Below the pieces are notes generated by a model, which saw only the letters and a list, made by a program, of their open reading frames with translations, ran no database searches and was not told where the DNA came from. Positions 41,646-49,448 of a DNA stretch of 64,000 bases are shown here, in pieces (the stretch's first letter is position 1; every line of letters begins with the position of its first letter). The position numbers and the translations under genes are program-made. Origin of the DNA: Phocaeicola massiliensis B84634 = Timone 84634 = DSM 17679 = JCM 13223 (GTDB lineage: Bacteria; Bacteroidota; Bacteroidia; Bacteroidales; Bacteroidaceae); NCBI RefSeq assembly GCF_000382445.1, contig NZ_KB905474.1, positions 124,001-188,000 on the forward strand, read 5' to 3'.

Positions 41646-42158
41646 TTATTCAACTCTTATTCTCCCGGTATACTGGTTTCCCCGAAACTTCATCCCCTTG
41701 GTGAAGCCGCCCGGATATCCCAGTTCCTTGCTTCTCGCGTTTGCCAGCAACAAATGTTCCCGGCTAAGGGAGGCTACAAAACCTTTGTCCTTTTCCAGTC
41801 CCATCTCTCGGGCCTTCCGGGTGACGCTGCGTTCGGAAACACCGAGCATTTCAGCCAGCTCCCGGTTGAGGGTATTGTGATAGTGGCGACGCATGATGGA
41901 AAGCATATTACCGTTCCAAAAGATACGGGTGGAATATCCCTTATGCTCGACGAGCCGTCCCAGTGTCCGGTGCATGAAAGTACCGTCAGCAACCTTCCGG
42001 TGCTTGCGGTACTGTTCACGCTTGTACGCCAGCACACATTCATGACACCAGGAACTCCGTCCCCCATTCTTCAACGGATAGAACTCACGCATCCACAACT
42101 TTCGGCCGCAATGCGGACAGACACGTTTACGTTTCTGCTTGTTGTTATTCTCACTCAT
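41646..42158 (-). CDS. Zinc-ribbon plus helix-turn-helix protein (HNH/NUMOD-like)
   Basis: This 170-residue basic protein has an N-terminal zinc finger (CPHCGRKLWMREFYPLKNGG then WCHEC). A middle homing-endonuclease-like helix-turn-helix follows (LNRELAEMLGVSERSVTRKAREMG). The C-terminal GGFTKGMKFRGNQYTGRIR resembles NUMOD-type DNA-binding ends. It probably binds DNA as an early regulator or defective HNH-type protein; no catalytic HNH is visible. Confidence 0.65.
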   Translation of the reverse strand: MSENNNKQKRKRVCPHCGRKLWMREFYPLKNGGRSSWCHECVLAYKREQYRKHRKVADGTFMHRTLGRLVEHKGYSTRIFWNGNMLSIMRRHYHNTLNRELAEMLGVSERSVTRKAREMGLEKDKGFVASLSREHLLLANARSKELGYPGGFTKGMKFRGNQYTGRIRVE

Positions 42159-42190
42159 AGCTATTTATACTACATTCATCAGTTCATATT

Positions 42191-42484
42191 CTAATTTCCC
42201 CAATACTGGACAATATTGATATCCGCCTTTCTTACCTGAGCCTGCATCAGCGCCATGGACAGCAACATGCAGACACGTTCGTCAGCCTTAACGGTTCCGG
42301 ATATGGAACCTATAACATGGTTACCCTTGCCGGTCACGATTGAACCCGCAACCTGCTCAAGCCTATCCGGATGATCCTCACTGGCCGCAACGCTCATAAA
42401 AGCGCTAAGATCGTTTTCCTTACAAAAGTTGTCTACGTACTGACAAAGTTCCTTTACTGCCTCTTTCTGTTTTTCTGTAATCAT
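42191..42484 (-). CDS. Small early protein, unknown
   Basis: This 97-residue protein (TEKQKEAVKELCQYVDNFCKENDLSAFMSVAAS) has a helical N-terminus followed by a strand-rich part (QVAGSIVTGKGNHVIGSISG). It is an early-operon member with no family recognised; the composition suggests a compact soluble domain. Confidence 0.6.
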   Translation of the reverse strand: MITEKQKEAVKELCQYVDNFCKENDLSAFMSVAASEDHPDRLEQVAGSIVTGKGNHVIGSISGTVKADERVCMLLSMALMQAQVRKADINIVQYWGN

Positions 42485-42514
42485 TTTAGTTAAATTTTAA
42501 TGGTTGATAATATG

Positions 42515-42793
42515 TTATTTTTCAAGAATATAATCGCACTCAAGAACTTTGACACCACCGTAAAATGTCACTTTGGACGTATCAGTGATACCGAAATGTT
42601 CTTTATCCGCGAAAATCATATTTTTCACACCGGACTTCATTTGCCGGACAACGTCCTTAGCCCTTTTATCAGTCCAGCCATGAGCGGCAAAACCCGCTTT
42701 GAACTGGTAAGTGGTCGTTATGGCACCGTTCTGGATTCTGGTGGAAACGGTAACGGTACCTACACAATTTTCTATTACTTTCTTCTTTCCCAT
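42515..42793 (-). CDS. Small early protein, unknown
   Basis: This 92-residue basic protein (VIENCVGTVTVSTRIQNGAITTTYQFKAGF) is beta-rich at the N-terminus with a helical middle (KRAKDVVRQMKSGVKNM). It lies 5 bp from the zinc-ribbon gene upstream. Function not recognised. Confidence 0.6.
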   Translation of the reverse strand: MGKKKVIENCVGTVTVSTRIQNGAITTTYQFKAGFAAHGWTDKRAKDVVRQMKSGVKNMIFADKEHFGITDTSKVTFYGGVKVLECDYILEK

Positions 42794-42798
42794 GATGA

Positions 42799-43035
42799 TT
42801 ATTTATTTGTTGGTTTCCAATCCACTGTTATAATCGCATCCAGTTCACCGCTGCCTTCACAAACCGGACAGGGTTTCCGCACATCCTCACGGCTGCCTTC
42901 TTCCGTTCCCCAGAACCAACCGTTGCCCTTGCAGTAACCGCACTTGTGACCGGTACTGACAAAGTTCTCACGGTTCATACCCTTACCCATATAAGCAGGT
43001 GGGCAGATATCCAATTGTTTCTCGATCTTACTCAT
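42799..43035 (-). CDS. Small DnaJ-type zinc-ribbon protein
   Basis: This 78-residue protein has two CxxCxGxG-like motifs (CGYCKGNGW, CPVCEGSGE) spaced as in a DnaJ-type zinc ribbon. It is a paralogue in motif, though not in overall sequence, of the protein at 39897-40112. Early operon; function unknown. Confidence 0.7.
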   Translation of the reverse strand: MSKIEKQLDICPPAYMGKGMNRENFVSTGHKCGYCKGNGWFWGTEEGSREDVRKPCPVCEGSGELDAIITVDWKPTNK

Positions 43036-43056
43036 CGCGTCGTCTTTTTAATTATC

Positions 43057-43704
43057 TTATTTACTGCCATTCTCCAAAGCCCCCAGCTCCCAAATTACAT
43101 ATTTGCTGGTGGAACCGCGGTACCGCCCTTTACTGTACGCCACATAACCCTCCACCCATATCTTCAGGTCGGCATCATACATCACACTCGTGGCGGCGTC
43201 ACCTTTGGGGTTCTTGCCACGCGCGTGGCTGATGATGATGAACAGTTTGTCCGGAAACTCCTCTTTCAGTTGGATATAGTCACCGTAGGTCATCCGTGTG
43301 TACTGGAAACTATCAATTACAATGATATTATAGCTCTTGTGACGACGCAGGCGCTCCCTAAGCGTCGGGATATCCTCCTTGATGAAAGCCAGCTGACGGC
43401 TCACTCCCGCCATACCAAAGCGCCTCAGGTTGTTCTGGACCGTCAGGCGCGTACCCTCTTCCAGGGAATCGATTGCGATACGATCGTACTTGCACAACTC
43501 CTTGCACAACTGCATCACAAAAGAAGTCTTTCCGTTACCGCTGTTACCCCAGATAAACCACACTCCGGTACGTTCCGGGGTATCGAAGGCTTCCTTCCAC
43601 TTCCCCTCGAAGGGGAACACCTCATACTTTTTGCTGAGGATGTCCTTTACACTCAATGCGCGTTTTATACCGGCCCTCTTATTATCCTTTTTTCCCTCTT
43701 CCAT
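43057..43704 (-). CDS. RecA/AAA-type ATPase of the early operon
   Basis: This 215-residue protein has Walker A GNSGNGKTS (about residues 53-61), Walker B YNIIVIDSFQY, and a sensor-like IIISHARGK. The size and single-domain layout resemble small DnaC/RadA-type phage ATPases. It lies directly after the MuB-like gene and one small gene. It may assist replication or transposition target handling, but it lacks the MuB helix-turn-helix. Confidence 0.75.
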   Translation of the reverse strand: MEEGKKDNKRAGIKRALSVKDILSKKYEVFPFEGKWKEAFDTPERTGVWFIWGNSGNGKTSFVMQLCKELCKYDRIAIDSLEEGTRLTVQNNLRRFGMAGVSRQLAFIKEDIPTLRERLRRHKSYNIIVIDSFQYTRMTYGDYIQLKEEFPDKLFIIISHARGKNPKGDAATSVMYDADLKIWVEGYVAYSKGRYRGSTSKYVIWELGALENGSK

Positions 43705-43706
43705 AG

Positions 43707-44063
43707 TCAGAAAAGTTTAAGTTGCCGGATATCGTCAATTTTGTCAAGAACGGTCTGGCGGGCGGCACCCTGCATCTTCCTCTGGCAGAGCATCCAGCCG
43801 AGCGCCCACAGAAGGGCATTATTACGGGTTGAAAACTGTCCCCATTTGCGTCCCGGATTGAAGCCGCCGCCGGAATTGTTCACTTGCATGTGCACACCGG
43901 AAGTCCACCAGCCGTCCTGCTGCCCCACAAGAACATCCAGGTAATCGCGACCGTTCCGGTAAACGGGCACAGTCTCGTACTCTGTCAGAACAGGATAGTC
44001 ACTCCAAGGAACAGGAAGCTGGCCACGACCGTCTATCCTCAGGTATTCAAATTTATTTTCCAT
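43707..44063 (-). CDS. Early protein, unknown
   Basis: This 118-residue protein is sandwiched between two ATPase genes. Notable are many aromatic residues (DGWWTSGVHMQVNNSGGGFNPGRKWGQF) and a helical C-terminus (LLWALGWMLCQRKM). The Gly-rich strand-loop could bind nucleic acid, but no family is recognised. Confidence 0.6.
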   Translation of the reverse strand: MENKFEYLRIDGRGQLPVPWSDYPVLTEYETVPVYRNGRDYLDVLVGQQDGWWTSGVHMQVNNSGGGFNPGRKWGQFSTRNNALLWALGWMLCQRKMQGAARQTVLDKIDDIRQLKLF

Positions 44064-44099
44064 ATCCTTAAAATTACGTTTGAACGATATTTGAACGGG

Positions 44100-44969
44100 T
44101 TACAAATCACTCATGCGCTTCACCTTGTGGATGGAATCCTTCACACGACGAAGGTCATAATCGCAAGCGGCAGCCTCCTTCATCACGATATCAATATCCT
44201 GCCGGGAAGTCAGCCCGTTTGCCGTACAAATGGTATAGACATCGTTCTGGTCCGTCGGTTCCAACGTGAAAAACTTGCGTCCGATACGGCTGAAAAATTC
44301 CTTATAACCGGGTTTCTGGTACTTCAACCCGTTACTGATACGCTTGACTATATAATCGGTACTCAGGAAAACGACACCGCATTTCTCCTCCAGTTTGTTG
44401 TACAGGCTAATAAAGTAGTGGAACACCGGTTCGGTCAGCTTGTCGGCTTCATCAAACACGAGCAGGGGCGCGTCCATCTGAATGATGTCATCCAAGATAA
44501 GCCCCCAGACCTCGCGGATATTACAGCCTTCGGTTCGGATCCCGACTGTGCGGGCAATCTCACGGACAAAGTCACCCTTCTTCATGTCTTCGGAGCAAAG
44601 GATATAAAAAACCTCCTTGTGGTCCTGAAGGTACACCCGAGCGGTAGTACTCTTGCCGCAGCCGGCCTCGCCGGTCACCCAGCGGACGTTGCGCCAGCGC
44701 TGCGCGTCGGAAAGCACCTCGGTAATCTCCTGGTATGCGCCCGTCTCAACGATCTGCCAGCCGGGTGTGCCCATACCTCCGACCTGGGAGGCCACGTTAC
44801 GGAACATCTCATCGCTGATGTTCTCGAAACGGCCGTTCAGAATATTGCTGACAGTGCCCACACTGACACCTTTCAAACTGCCCGCAGCTTTCGTCTGGCT
44901 CGGGTATTTGGCCACGTAAGCGCGAAGACGCTCGCTAATGGCATTCTTTTCTTTCATTGTAATTTCCAT
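44100..44969 (-). CDS. MuB-like transposition ATPase
   Basis: This protein of about 289 residues has an N-terminal helix-turn-helix (SLKGVSVGTVSNILNGRFENI). It is followed by an AAA ATPase with Walker A GEAGCGKSTTAR and Walker B APLLVFDEAD. MuB binds target DNA, activates the transposase and gives target immunity. ATG 44969 is preferred; the earlier TTG start adds eight residues. It follows the transposase gene by 31 bp, the A-B order of Mu. Confidence 0.9.
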   Translation of the reverse strand: MEITMKEKNAISERLRAYVAKYPSQTKAAGSLKGVSVGTVSNILNGRFENISDEMFRNVASQVGGMGTPGWQIVETGAYQEITEVLSDAQRWRNVRWVTGEAGCGKSTTARVYLQDHKEVFYILCSEDMKKGDFVREIARTVGIRTEGCNIREVWGLILDDIIQMDAPLLVFDEADKLTEPVFHYFISLYNKLEEKCGVVFLSTDYIVKRISNGLKYQKPGYKEFFSRIGRKFFTLEPTDQNDVYTICTANGLTSRQDIDIVMKEAAACDYDLRRVKDSIHKVKRMSDL

Positions 44970-44999
44970 AATCAATCCTATTTTTATAATCAATTTTCT

Positions 45000-47057
45000 T
45001 TAAAATTTTCCGACTATTTTCCGTTTGTCCACCTCGCGGCGACCGAGCTGGTCCCAGCTTATATTGCTGATCACTTTGGTGGAACGCCCCAGGGCGATTT
45101 CTTCCGGAGGCTGGCTGTATTTCTTTGTACGACGGTCTATCTGCCGCTGTACCTCGGCCGTGATACCTTTCAGTTTCGGAGTGTTCAGACCGTGCTGTTC
45201 GGGGGCCACTCCGTGCTCGTACTCTATTTCCTTGGCGACCACCTGACGTTCCACACGGTCCTGTATGTTGGCCTCCTGTTCCCGGCGGATGAAGGCGGCC
45301 TCGCCTTCCCCCTGCTCCTGGATGGCACGGTGGATGACCATGTAGGGCTCGGCGACACGCTCAAAGCGGAACTCGCCGCCCTTGTCCTTCCAGTACAGCC
45401 GGACGCTGCCGAAATCATACGGGTCATACTTGACATAGAACTGCTTGTAGGTATTCCGGCGGCGCCATTCATGATCCGGAACGCCCGGGGAGGAATAGAC
45501 CTCATAGGTACGGGGCTTTCCGCCGATCGTGACCTCGATACCGGAAGAAGTGAACGTGCTCGGGCGGGAAGTCATCACCCAGAAGATATCGACCATGTCA
45601 CGTGCCGTCACCGCTTCCGTCTCCTCGTTCACGCTGGTGTTGTACATTTCGATCCGGGAAATGCCGGTGGCCGGATGCTTCATCTCGTTCCACTCCCGGC
45701 GTGCCTCGACATATTTCTCCTTCAGCTCGGCAAGGGTATAAAGTTTGTCCTTGTTAGCCTCGATGAACTCAAGGTTCGGGCGGCTGGATGCCTTTTTGGT
45801 GGTGATGTTCTGCCCAGTAAACCGCCAGTCCTTATGCAGGACCTGGCTCTGGAAACGGCCGAAAGCCGACTCAATTGTTTTCGACTGACCGCTGTAGGGA
45901 GCGGTCGGCCGGTGGATATGGCTGATCTTTGACAGTAGACCGTCTGACAAGCGCTCCAGTTTCTTATGACCGCCTTGGTTGTCATGGACCAGCTCGTAAG
46001 GCTTGTGCCCGCTGGTTTGGAGTGCCATGCGGTAAGCATGGTACTGCGCTTCGTAATTCTCGTTCTCGCTGATATGGAAGCCCAACAGCACCTCGCTATA
46101 GGCATCCATGACCTCGTACACGCCGATGGTGCGGACATTGCCGTGTTCATCCCTGTAGTAGAGGTTCAGCTTCGTACCGTCACCGTACCACAGGCTGTCG
46201 CGGCGGCAGGGAAGCTCGGTCTTGTGCTTACGGCCATAACGCTGGTGCGCCTTCATCTCCCCATAGACCGCATCATACCACAAAGGCTCGATACGGGGGC
46301 TGTTAAGCCATTCACGCAGGCTGCGGGCACTTTTCAGGGGTTTCCAGCCACGTTCCGGAGCAACACGATTGTATTCCTCGAAAATCTGCATGTCGGTATA
46401 GACAGGGACGCGGCTCCGTTTCAGCGCCACGAGGTAACGTCCGGCTTCCTCTTCGATCTTCAGCGTGTTCCTGTTACCATATTTACCGCTGACCAGTATC
46501 GCGTAGTTCTGCGGCCTGTATTGCTTCATAAGGCTCTTCAGGCGGCCCTCGCTGCCCGGAAGGGTATGCGCATACTCCTCACGCCATTCCTCAACCCTAA
46601 GAAGCAACGTTTCCCATACATTACGGCTGCTGCCCAGCATGTTGCGTTTCGGGCGAAGCGTGTCCAGCTCACTGATCAGCGCGTTAAGCACGGAGGCATT
46701 CCATACATACTCAGCCTGGATCCGTTCGGGAAGGGGAACTTCCTCGCCGTTCTTGTCATAGCGGTACTCCTCGAAGAACCGCTCCGCATTCTCGTCTTTT
46801 TTCACTTTGCTCAAAATCATTTCACGTATCATTTTCTGTTCAGGGTCACCGTACTTGGCAACAAAACGTTTCTGGTATTTATCGGGAAGGGAGGAATAGA
46901 TGATTTGTGCACGGGAACCTTCTCCACCACCACGATGGGAGCGTTCAATGGTACCACGTTGTAACTGTTTGTCAAGGGCACCCCTGGTAATCACCGGATC
47001 ATCCCCACAAGTCAGTTCCTGATAGCTTACACACAATGTTTTCTTGTAGTATTCCAT
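45000..47057 (-). CDS. MuA-like DDE transposase
   Basis: This 685-residue protein has an N-terminal winged-helix DNA-binding domain (about 1-60), followed by further end-binding helices (about 60-240). The RNase H-fold catalytic core has Asp293 (WYGDGTKLNL), Asp359 (LVHDNQGG) and Glu396 (SKTIESAFG). A beta-barrel follows (about 490-590, VEVTIGGKPRTYEVYSS). It ends with a basic C-terminal region that would contact MuB. It cuts the phage ends and joins them to target DNA both at integration and in replicative transposition. Likely binding sites are the AAAAACGAnnCGT repeats at both ends. Confidence 0.95.
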   Translation of the reverse strand: MEYYKKTLCVSYQELTCGDDPVITRGALDKQLQRGTIERSHRGGGEGSRAQIIYSSLPDKYQKRFVAKYGDPEQKMIREMILSKVKKDENAERFFEEYRYDKNGEEVPLPERIQAEYVWNASVLNALISELDTLRPKRNMLGSSRNVWETLLLRVEEWREEYAHTLPGSEGRLKSLMKQYRPQNYAILVSGKYGNRNTLKIEEEAGRYLVALKRSRVPVYTDMQIFEEYNRVAPERGWKPLKSARSLREWLNSPRIEPLWYDAVYGEMKAHQRYGRKHKTELPCRRDSLWYGDGTKLNLYYRDEHGNVRTIGVYEVMDAYSEVLLGFHISENENYEAQYHAYRMALQTSGHKPYELVHDNQGGHKKLERLSDGLLSKISHIHRPTAPYSGQSKTIESAFGRFQSQVLHKDWRFTGQNITTKKASSRPNLEFIEANKDKLYTLAELKEKYVEARREWNEMKHPATGISRIEMYNTSVNEETEAVTARDMVDIFWVMTSRPSTFTSSGIEVTIGGKPRTYEVYSSPGVPDHEWRRRNTYKQFYVKYDPYDFGSVRLYWKDKGGEFRFERVAEPYMVIHRAIQEQGEGEAAFIRREQEANIQDRVERQVVAKEIEYEHGVAPEQHGLNTPKLKGITAEVQRQIDRRTKKYSQPPEEIALGRSTKVISNISWDQLGRREVDKRKIVGKF

Positions 47058-47072
47058 CTCCCTGTTCGATTA

Positions 47073-47294
47073 TCACTCCTCCAAATTATTCAAAGGGACA
47101 TGCCTTTTTATCAGTCTCGCTGAAACCCCGAAGTTCAGCACGACGGCAAGCTCCATCAACGGGTGCTCAAAGACCAGGGAAAGCAGGATCCCGAAACTCA
47201 GACAGAAATAAAGCACGCAAAGGCGCTGCTTACAACTCAGCTGCATAAACCAGCGCAACTGGTCACCGAACAATGCAATCAACTCACTTTTCAT
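47073..47294 (-). CDS. Small membrane protein
   Basis: This protein of about 73 residues (KSELIALFGDQLRWFMQLSCKQR) is followed by two hydrophobic helices (CVLYFCLSFGILLSLVF and MELAVVLNFGVS). Its ATG overlaps the preceding gene end, so the pair is coupled. Early operon; function unknown. Confidence 0.6.
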   Translation of the reverse strand: MKSELIALFGDQLRWFMQLSCKQRLCVLYFCLSFGILLSLVFEHPLMELAVVLNFGVSARLIKRHVPLNNLEE

Positions 47295-47484
47295 CGCTGT
47301 CCTTCTTTTGAGGGTTACCACCTACCTTAGTTCCACCGCGCTCAATGGCGAGCTTACGGATAGAACGGGCCAACTTACTATTCTTGCGGAACGCAAGGGA
47401 GTGGGAAACCATTTCCCGGGAACAACCCAGCAAACCGGCTATTTTACCCACCTCGCTGTATTCTACGACTATTCGTTCTTTCAT
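47284..47484 (-). CDS. Small helix-turn-helix early protein
   Basis: This 66-residue protein has the segment YSEVGKIAGLLGCSREMVSHSLAFRK, a clear helix-turn-helix, with a basic tail (KKDSDEK end). It may be a Ner-like regulator or an accessory DNA-binding protein of transposition. ATG 47484 is chosen; the longer frame upstream runs through the tRNA-like gene and is not coding. Confidence 0.65.
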   Translation of the reverse strand: MKERIVVEYSEVGKIAGLLGCSREMVSHSLAFRKNSKLARSIRKLAIERGGTKVGGNPQKKDSDEK

Positions 47485-47512
47485 AATTCGCTGATAAATT
47501 AAATTATTGTAG

Positions 47513-47595
47513 CGAGCGGTCGCGGACTCGAACCGCGGACCATGGCCTCTCCCTTGCAGGAGTTTGGCGTGTTCTACCAACTGAACTAACCGCCC
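47513..47595 (-). tRNA. tRNA-like RNA with aberrant anticodon domain
   Basis: This 83-nt element lies on the early-operon strand. It has a full 7-bp acceptor stem (GGGCGGT with ACCGCTC), T8-A9, a 4-bp D stem (GTTC/GAAC) with AGTTGGTA loop, and a 5-bp T stem (CGCGG/CCGCG) with canonical loop TTCGAGT. The region between D and T arms is 33 nt instead of about 23. It folds as GCC/GGC, an internal loop, then CTCC-TGCAAG-GGAG, so no standard 5+7 anticodon arm forms (GCA, Cys, is the nearest anticodon reading). It fills the 118-bp gap between two early genes exactly. CCA is not encoded. It may be a divergent tRNA or a tRNA-mimic. Confidence 0.6.
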
Positions 47596-47602
47596 GGAAA
47601 AT

Positions 47603-47797
47603 CTATCGAAGTTCTTGTATGGCATCCTCCGGAACACATATCACTGTCCAGACCTGGCCATCTTTCGTATAATCGACATTATATTCACGACCGAAAGTAC
47701 AAATGTTATAGTCCCAGTCGCGGATTACGCCATCAATAACTTCACCGTTTCTCTTGGTGATTCTTACACTTTGTCCCTTTTTAAATTTTGCTTCCAT
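47603..47797 (-). CDS. Small early protein with SH3/KOW-like barrel
   Basis: This 64-residue protein (KFKKGQSVRITKRNGEVIDGVIRDWDYN ... VDYTKDGQVWTVICVPEDAIQ) has the strand pattern of an SH3-like or KOW-like small barrel. Early operon, immediately upstream of the tRNA-like element. Role unknown. Confidence 0.6.
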   Translation of the reverse strand: MEAKFKKGQSVRITKRNGEVIDGVIRDWDYNICTFGREYNVDYTKDGQVWTVICVPEDAIQELR

Positions 47798-47809
47798 TGC
47801 ATCTTCGTT

Positions 47810-48010
47810 TTAAAGTATATCAATATCAATCACATCCAACACATTACTCGTTCTCAGACTACTCACAACCAAAGTGGCTAAAACGATACTGTTTTCTGCC
47901 ATCCACTTCTTCGCCCGCCTAACAGCCACTTCCTTATTGTATCCATCCGGAATAAAGGCTCCCAGGTCATTATAATTCCGGTCTGTCAATTCAAAATAGT
48001 ACCGTTTCAT
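47810..48010 (-). CDS. Small early protein, unknown
   Basis: This 66-residue protein (RYYFELTDRNYNDLGAFIPDGYNKEVAVRRAKKWMAENS) resembles small conserved phage and conjugative-element proteins of Bacteroides, with a strand-helix-strand layout. Second gene of the early operon. Confidence 0.6.
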   Translation of the reverse strand: MKRYYFELTDRNYNDLGAFIPDGYNKEVAVRRAKKWMAENSIVLATLVVSSLRTSNVLDVIDIDIL

Positions 48011-48016
48011 AACTTT

Positions 48017-48223
48017 CTATTTAACCTCTTCTATAGTTGGGGCAACCCGGTAATCAAAACAGGAACGGCAATAAGCCAACCCGCACTCGTTCTCGCAGAC
48101 CACGATACCGGTCAACGTATCAATCTGGTAGGCGAAAATATTTTCGTCATCATTCAACTCTTTAAGGGTGGCAGCAAATAGGTCCATTTCTGCCCAGTCA
48201 ACAGTCACTTTCAATGCTTTCAT
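48017..48223 (-). CDS. First early-operon gene, small Cys-containing protein
   Basis: This 68-residue protein (KVTVDWAEMDLFAATLKELNDDENIFAYQIDTLTG, then CENECGLAYCRSCFDY) has four Cys residues in the second half that could bind zinc. It starts about 75 nt after the early promoter and is therefore the first product of the lytic transcript. Confidence 0.6.
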   Translation of the reverse strand: MKALKVTVDWAEMDLFAATLKELNDDENIFAYQIDTLTGIVVCENECGLAYCRSCFDYRVAPTIEEVK

Positions 48224-48280
48224 TTTCTTCTTTTTATATTTCTCATTGTCACCTCAAGCCTTTTTTGTAGCTTTGGGGCG

Positions 48281-48311
48281 GTGTTCACACTTTGAACACG
48301 TGGCAAATATA
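48281..48311 (-). promoter_or_regulatory. Early lytic promoter with inverted repeat at the start
   Basis: The minus strand reads TATATTTG at 48304-48311 (TAnnTTTG). Just downstream in the transcript lies GTGTTCA (48281-48287) with TGAACAC (48293-48299), a 7-bp inverted repeat, a likely operator. Confidence 0.6.
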
Positions 48312-48319
48312 AATCATCT

Positions 48320-48357
48320 TTCGCGAATTGCAAAACAATCTGCGAAATAATTTCGCA
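48320..48357. promoter_or_regulatory. Repressor operator palindromes
   Basis: TGCGAAAT-A-ATTTCGCA (48341-48357) is a perfect 17-bp palindrome 14 bp before the repressor start codon. A related imperfect site TTTCGCGAATTGCA (48320-48333) overlaps the upstream region of the early promoter. This is the classic arrangement for autoregulation and lytic repression. Confidence 0.65.
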
Positions 48358-48370
48358 AAATATAAAAACA

Positions 48371-48793
48371 ATGAATAAAAAAGAAAGATTAGAGGCTATT
48401 ATAAAGCATTACAGTGACGGAAAACCCTCTGTTTTTGCAAAGTTAATAGGGGTTGCTCCCTCAACTATAAGCTCGTGGCTGTCGCGGGATACACTTGACT
48501 ACGATCTTCTTTTTGCAAAATGCGAAAATATATCATCAGAATGGCTTTTGACTGGTAGGGGAGAGATGATTAACATACAAACTGCCACTTTTAATAATAA
48601 AACTACCCTGCCACAAAAAGAAAGTACGGGAATAGAAGACAAATTATTAGCAATTATAGCAGATAAAGATGCCACTATCCGAGAGATGGCAGAGGAAATA
48701 GGTGTACTTAAGCAAACAATCGTGCAACTTAAACAGGACAATTTGGAGCGTGTTTCAGGTGCGGAGAGTTCAACACTTGCAGACGCCGGGTAA
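48371..48793 (+). CDS. CI/C-like prophage repressor
   Basis: This 140-residue protein has an N-terminal helix-turn-helix of CI/bacteriophage-repressor type (VFAKLIGVAPSTISSWLSRDTLDYDLLFAKCENISSEWLLTGRGEM). A linker and a C-terminal coiled coil follow (LLAIIADKDATIREMAEEIGVLKQTIVQLKQ). It lacks a LexA-type peptidase domain, so induction would not be through RecA cleavage. It is divergent from the early operon, with operator palindromes between them. It is the only gene to maintain lysogeny in view. Confidence 0.85.
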   Translation: MNKKERLEAIIKHYSDGKPSVFAKLIGVAPSTISSWLSRDTLDYDLLFAKCENISSEWLLTGRGEMINIQTATFNNKTTLPQKESTGIEDKLLAIIADKDATIREMAEEIGVLKQTIVQLKQDNLERVSGAESSTLADAG

Positions 48794-49160
48794 AATGCGT
48801 TATATGGGGTAAAGGGGGCAAAAAATAGTAAAATATTGTTTTTTAGAGAAATAAGCTAAAATATAGGGGAGTAAATAATTATATACGAAATATTGTTTAC
48901 CCCCTGCAATAGTTTATAAACAAAGGAAAACAAGGTACTAAAAAGAAATATTCATAGAAAAATGCTCTCAAAACAAGAAAAAAATGTCCGTCCAAATGTC
49001 CGTCCAATCGAAACGTTTCGTTTTTCCAACGCCCAAAATGTCCATCCAAGTGTCCATCCAAATGTCCGTCCTTTATGTTTTTCCAATCGTTCAAACCGTT
49101 CAAATAAGTAGTAGCTTCTTTCAAATGTACTATTTGAAAAGGATATCACCCAAAGGACAC
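48794..49160. repeat. Non-coding gap with 12-bp tandem repeats
   Basis: Around 48984-49006 and 49039-49071, units of about 12 bp of the form TGTCCGTCCAAA or TGTCCATCCAAG recur five times in two clusters, flanking a transposase-site-like ACGTTTCGTTTTT (49014-49026). An open frame on the minus strand (GHLDGHLDGHF) is a by-product of the repeat. The AT-rich part 48806-48905 has GGGGTAAA and TTTACCCC in inverted orientation. No gene is supported. Confidence 0.5.
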
Positions 49161-49164
49161 AAAA

Positions 49165-49184
49165 AAAGCCGCAAAAGCGGCTTT
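49165..49184 (-). terminator. Terminator of the small phage-end gene
   Basis: AAAGCCGC-AAAA-GCGGCTTT is a perfect 8-bp stem with tetraloop; the minus strand continues with a T run. It lies 21 bp past the stop at 49205. Confidence 0.8.
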
Positions 49185-49204
49185 ATAGACGTTCTAAGAC
49201 TGTT

Positions 49205-49417
49205 TTAAATCTTTCTGGTAGTCTTTATCAAGTGCGACTGGATAATCATCGCACGTTTCGTGTATTTTACGGCTCCATCGGTCAAACCGGCATGTAACAG
49301 GCTGCTCTTGGTGATGCCGACCTGATTCTCTGTCAAAGTATCAAATATGGCGGAAATGCTACCGAAATAGAGGTTCTTTTTCTCATAAATCAGGTGTACA
49401 TGGATAACTTTAGTCAT
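49205..49417 (-). CDS. Small conserved Bacteroides protein near the phage early end
   Basis: This protein of about 70 residues (TKVIHVHLIYEKKNLYFGSISAIFDTLTENQVGITKSSLLHAGLTDG) has a composition seen in many small Bacteroides accessory-element proteins, with a helix-turn-helix-like middle and basic C-terminus. It has its own promoter (49441-49448) and terminator (49165-49184), independent of the early operon, so it may be expressed in the lysogen. ATG 49429 is an alternative start. Function unknown. Confidence 0.65.
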   Translation of the reverse strand: MTKVIHVHLIYEKKNLYFGSISAIFDTLTENQVGITKSSLLHAGLTDGAVKYTKRAMIIQSHLIKTTRKI

Positions 49418-49440
49418 ATTATATTGCATTTACTTTTCTG

Positions 49441-49448
49441 CAAATATA
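49441..49448 (-). promoter_or_regulatory. -7 element for the small phage-end gene
   Basis: The minus strand reads TATATTTG, identical to the early promoter -7 element. Predicted start about 49434. Confidence 0.6.

Noticed and set aside
47485..47637. N-terminal extension of the small helix-turn-helix protein
   Set aside because: The extension translates through the tRNA-like gene; the ATG at 47484 gives a well-formed short protein.
48897..49124. Coding frame with GHLDGHLDGHF repeats
   Set aside because: The pattern is produced by the 12-bp DNA repeat; there is no supporting start context, and it overlaps a transposase-site-like motif.
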